This document shows positions 61,361 to 64,000 of a stretch of 64,000 nucleotides of DNA, in pieces. Location of the stretch: NCBI GenBank assembly GCA_949317995.1, contig OX439037.1, positions 21,254,324 to 21,318,323 on the forward strand. The letters are read 5' to 3'. A program made the translations under genes and the position numbers. Source of the DNA: Acholoe squamosa. Its lineage: Eukaryota; Annelida; Polychaeta; Phyllodocida; Polynoidae. Each line of letters starts with the position of its first letter. The stretch's first letter is position 1. A model generated the notes under the pieces. The model saw only the letters and a list, made by a program, of their open reading frames with translations, did not search any database and was not told the DNA's origin.

Positions 61361-62571
61361 TAAATTGTCCGTAGAAGTAGTCTTTTTGCCTTATTGCCTG
61401 CTTTCTTTTTAGGTGGAGCAGCAATAGATGGCGTAGTATTAGTACGCTTCCTCCCTGAAGTCGGATGGTCACTTAAGACGGTGATAGTGATGGGTTAATT
61501 ATATAAGGCGTATTGTTATGAATGCTGGGTGAGAAAAGGTAAAGTGTGTCACCCGTTGCAACCGGGGTTGAGAGTTGCTCAGCGACTAGCAGAAGGTGGA
61601 CCCACTGGGCAGAGTCCTTGAGAGTCTGGTGAGTACTTGGAACCACCACTAGGTGGAGTATGAATTTGCCTCTCAGTCTCATTACCCGCATTTTATCAAT
61701 TACTGATAATGTGACTAGTGTAGGGACAGTAGAGTATTTTGTCTGGTCATCTATTCATCTGATTAAATCTTGTAAATAGTAAATATGTGTATAATAGACC
61801 AATACTATGATGGATGGTGTTACACCTGTTAAAAAGAAGGCTAGCTCTCCTGAAAAGCCTACCCTTTCTCCATCAAAGAAGTAAGCCCACAATGCAGTCC
61901 CACGTCTTTTCCAAGCACGACAGGACAGCCGCTCTCTCAGAATGTAAGCATGGCTCACAGAATTACCCATGTCAATTATGTAAAATTCCTTTTATATGTA
62001 AATGGCTAGTAATGCGTGCCTTTTTTCATTCCTTTTTTCATTCCTTTACTCTTCTATAGCCTTTGCTGAGCTATGCCTTCAATGGACCGCTGTAAGAAAT
62101 TATTTCAAATCAGTACCATTTAGATATTTGCACTAATTTACACAAGTGGTATATAAAAAATCCTTGACGATCCTGTTTATAACCCACGGCCTTTGCTCGC
62201 CCCCTGGTTATCGTATCACCTTCTTCTAAACTTTCTCCCAAATTTACTCTATAATGCTATCACAGCTTTCATAAATTGCAGTCGGGATAAATAAGCAATT
62301 TTAAGGGGAAAAAGAGAAGAAAACAAGCAAAGAGAGACATGATGTGATGGTGTTTCATAGTCTCGGGCTACTGTTTGATAAGATCAGTATAAAGTAGCAA
62401 CAGAATACCCCCATTGAGATTATGCTGCTGCGATACTTATAAGTACAATATTGATAGATTTTAACAATTACATGCTACCTTAATGAAACAGACGACCCTT
62501 AATTAGTCTAAAGGTCAATATAGAGATACGTAACTACCATAGGCCTAAATGGTGACGGCCATGGTGACTGG
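61361..62571. other. no certain gene
   Basis: 61361-61700 (-) is probably the 5' leader and start of the decayed retrotransposon, including a PPKKKAGNKAK-like basic stretch near 61400. The remainder is AT-rich and featureless. Confidence 0.45.
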
Positions 62572-62776
62572 GTGGTGACTTATAAACCTATCACGGCAGG
62601 TCAGTCTGCAGAAAAACGGACTGAGGGAATCACAACTAAACAACCCCTCTCCTCCAGTGCCCAACTCCGGAAAGGTCGGCATGTCAAGGTCAACACAATT
62701 CACTTAGGAGTATTTGAGGAGGCCGGGGGCCCAGGAGGACTACACATTGGAAGGGTGGGAGAGGCTGGCAGGTGAG
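62572..62776 (+). other. possible exon of an unknown gene
   Basis: Open frame with ordinary composition (KVNTIHLGVFEEAGGPGGLH) ending at a strong donor (GGCAG/gtgagt at 62771). Acceptor-like 'cggcag' or 'ctgcag' words precede it at about 62600-62612. No family recognised and no partner exon found. Confidence 0.3.
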
Positions 62777-62849
62777 TGTGCTAGATAGTAAGGATGGTGT
62801 ATGCTGGTGTTGTGACGCATGTTATGGATGCCAGATTGGAGGAGGAGAG

Positions 62850-63190
62850 GGGCACAACCACTATCTGTGTAAACGACCGCTATCTGAAGTACTACACATA
62901 GAGGGTGACCATCCAACCACTATCTGTGTAAAAATGAACACTAGCTGTAACACCCATCAAACCACTGTCTGTGTAAATAAATGCTATCTGTAGAAACTTT
63001 TCGATTGACATGTTAACTCGCATAGATAATGTTGATACATTTAAAGTAAGGGGGGAATCTCATGTGTCTTTTATACTGATATCGACTGTTTGACATACAG
63101 AATTTGATACAGATTGGGTTATTTTTACACAGATAGCGGCTGGATGGACAGTCTCTGACTGTAGTACTGCAGATAGTGCCTTTTTATGCA
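62850..63190. repeat. repeat E copies in opposite orientation
   Basis: 'ccactatctgtgtaaa' recurs three to four times at 62855-62995. Its complement 'tttacacagatagcgg' with 'ctggatggacagtctctg' starts at 63125. A related copy is at 34838-34915. Together they look like the two arms of an inverted-repeat element. Confidence 0.6.
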
Positions 63191-63589
63191 GGTAATGGTC
63201 GTACAAGGGGCGTACAGGAGGCTATTTCAATAATTCGTAGGATCATATATCCTAGGAATCTACTATATATTTGTGTTGATCGGCTTGTAGAGTACCACTC
63301 TGTGCAACAACTCCTTATAGAGTTTAATGTCCAGGAATACATGCAGCTGTCATGGCAGTGCAACTAGTGTCGGGTTCTGTCATAGGTGCTTTTGTAATAA
63401 GCATCAGAGCTGGACGTAATAATCATGCCTTGTCCAGCTTTAATTCAGTATGCTGTCAATCACAAAAGAGCTCTAATGACACAGTATCTGACTCACTACC
63501 CATCGGGCACACTGATGTTGATTCATCGTTGAATCAATATTATTTTGTATATCAACAGTTTACTCAGGGTTGAAATGTATTTGAATTGG

Positions 63590-64000
63590 AAAGTTGACAC
63601 AACATAATTAAATCAACTTCAGATTTAATGTTGTTTCAGCATTATGTCTACATTAATAGTTTGAATGTCTGAGTTCCTCGATGGCCCCGGACGTAAAACT
63701 AAACAAACAAACGTTAATAGTGTTTGGTACACACTGAGTTGACATGTCAATGTAGAATCAATATTGAAATTGACACTGTTGATTCAATGGTGAGAAAACA
63801 ATCAACGTGGAATTGAGAACAATATTTCAACGTTGATCTGTCAACTGTTGATCTGTCAACTGTTGATCTAATGCTAAATTGGTGATGGTTGACAAAATTG
63901 AAATGGAGCCCTTAATAAAAGAAGACAGGTTGATCAACACTACCAACACAATATCAACCAGTTGTCACCGTTACTTCAAGCAGGATGAAGAGTTAGGTAA
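63590..64000. repeat. GTTGA/TCAAC-rich repeat with an embedded SINE/LINE-like tail
   Basis: 'gttgatctgtcaact' is tandem three times (63831-63875), and many 'caacgttga'-like words surround it. At 63670-63716 'ggccccggacgtaaaact' is followed by (aaac)n, the look of a retroposon 3' tail. Confidence 0.55.

Overview
The window is animal nuclear DNA. It has spliced genes with GT-AG introns of hundreds to thousands of bases, AT-rich non-coding DNA with long (TA)n tracts, and a dense load of eukaryotic transposons. The taxon cannot be read with certainty. A KIF25-type kinesin, a Ngaro-type tyrosine-recombinase retrotransposon, a PIF/Harbinger element and a decayed protein-primed polymerase element together suggest a marine invertebrate, possibly an invertebrate deuterostome. 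That is an inference.

Only two host genes are well supported. (1) Positions 1-8759 (+) carry the 3' part of a minus-end-type kinesin that I assign to KIF25. Eleven exons join in frame and give at least 486 residues, from the end of a coiled coil through the neck and whole motor to the stop. Its 4.4 kb third intron holds a 20-base motif in seven dispersed copies. (2) Positions 28811-32781 (-) carry two exons of a secreted peptide precursor with three four-cysteine modules, dibasic cleavage sites and a terminal Gly-Lys-Arg amidation signal. I do not recognise the family. This is the best candidate for something undescribed. Its signal-peptide exon was not found.

The rest is mostly mobile DNA. 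11499-17548 is a complete PIF/Harbinger transposon with convergent genes: a MADF-domain protein carrying one frameshift, and an apparently intact four-exon DDE transposase. It sits inside an older foldback MITE whose two arms still pair across it. 21.4-28 kb is a nest of short inverted-repeat elements, one of them inserted in a 24-base minisatellite. 31.6-33.4 kb has a degenerate array and a cluster of short palindromes. 35.5-41.8 kb holds a 1.6 kb inverted-repeat element and then a Ngaro retrotransposon with textbook split direct repeats (A1 ... B1-A2 ... B2), both bordered by (TA)n. 42.1-43.7 kb is a pair of oppositely oriented copies of another inverted-repeat family. 47965-48267 is an almost perfect 303-base palindrome with 8-base target duplications (hAT-like). 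50.3-53.3 kb is a broken protein-primed family B DNA polymerase with two small divergent ORFs, probably a Polinton/adintovirus-type remnant. 59.1-61.4 kb (-) is a decayed DIRS-like gag/reverse transcriptase.

The host genes do not form a pathway. Functional links exist only inside elements: MADF protein with DDE transposase, and gag, reverse transcriptase/RNase H and tyrosine recombinase. Exon joins were made by eye from splice consensus, phase and known family motifs. They need transcript confirmation.
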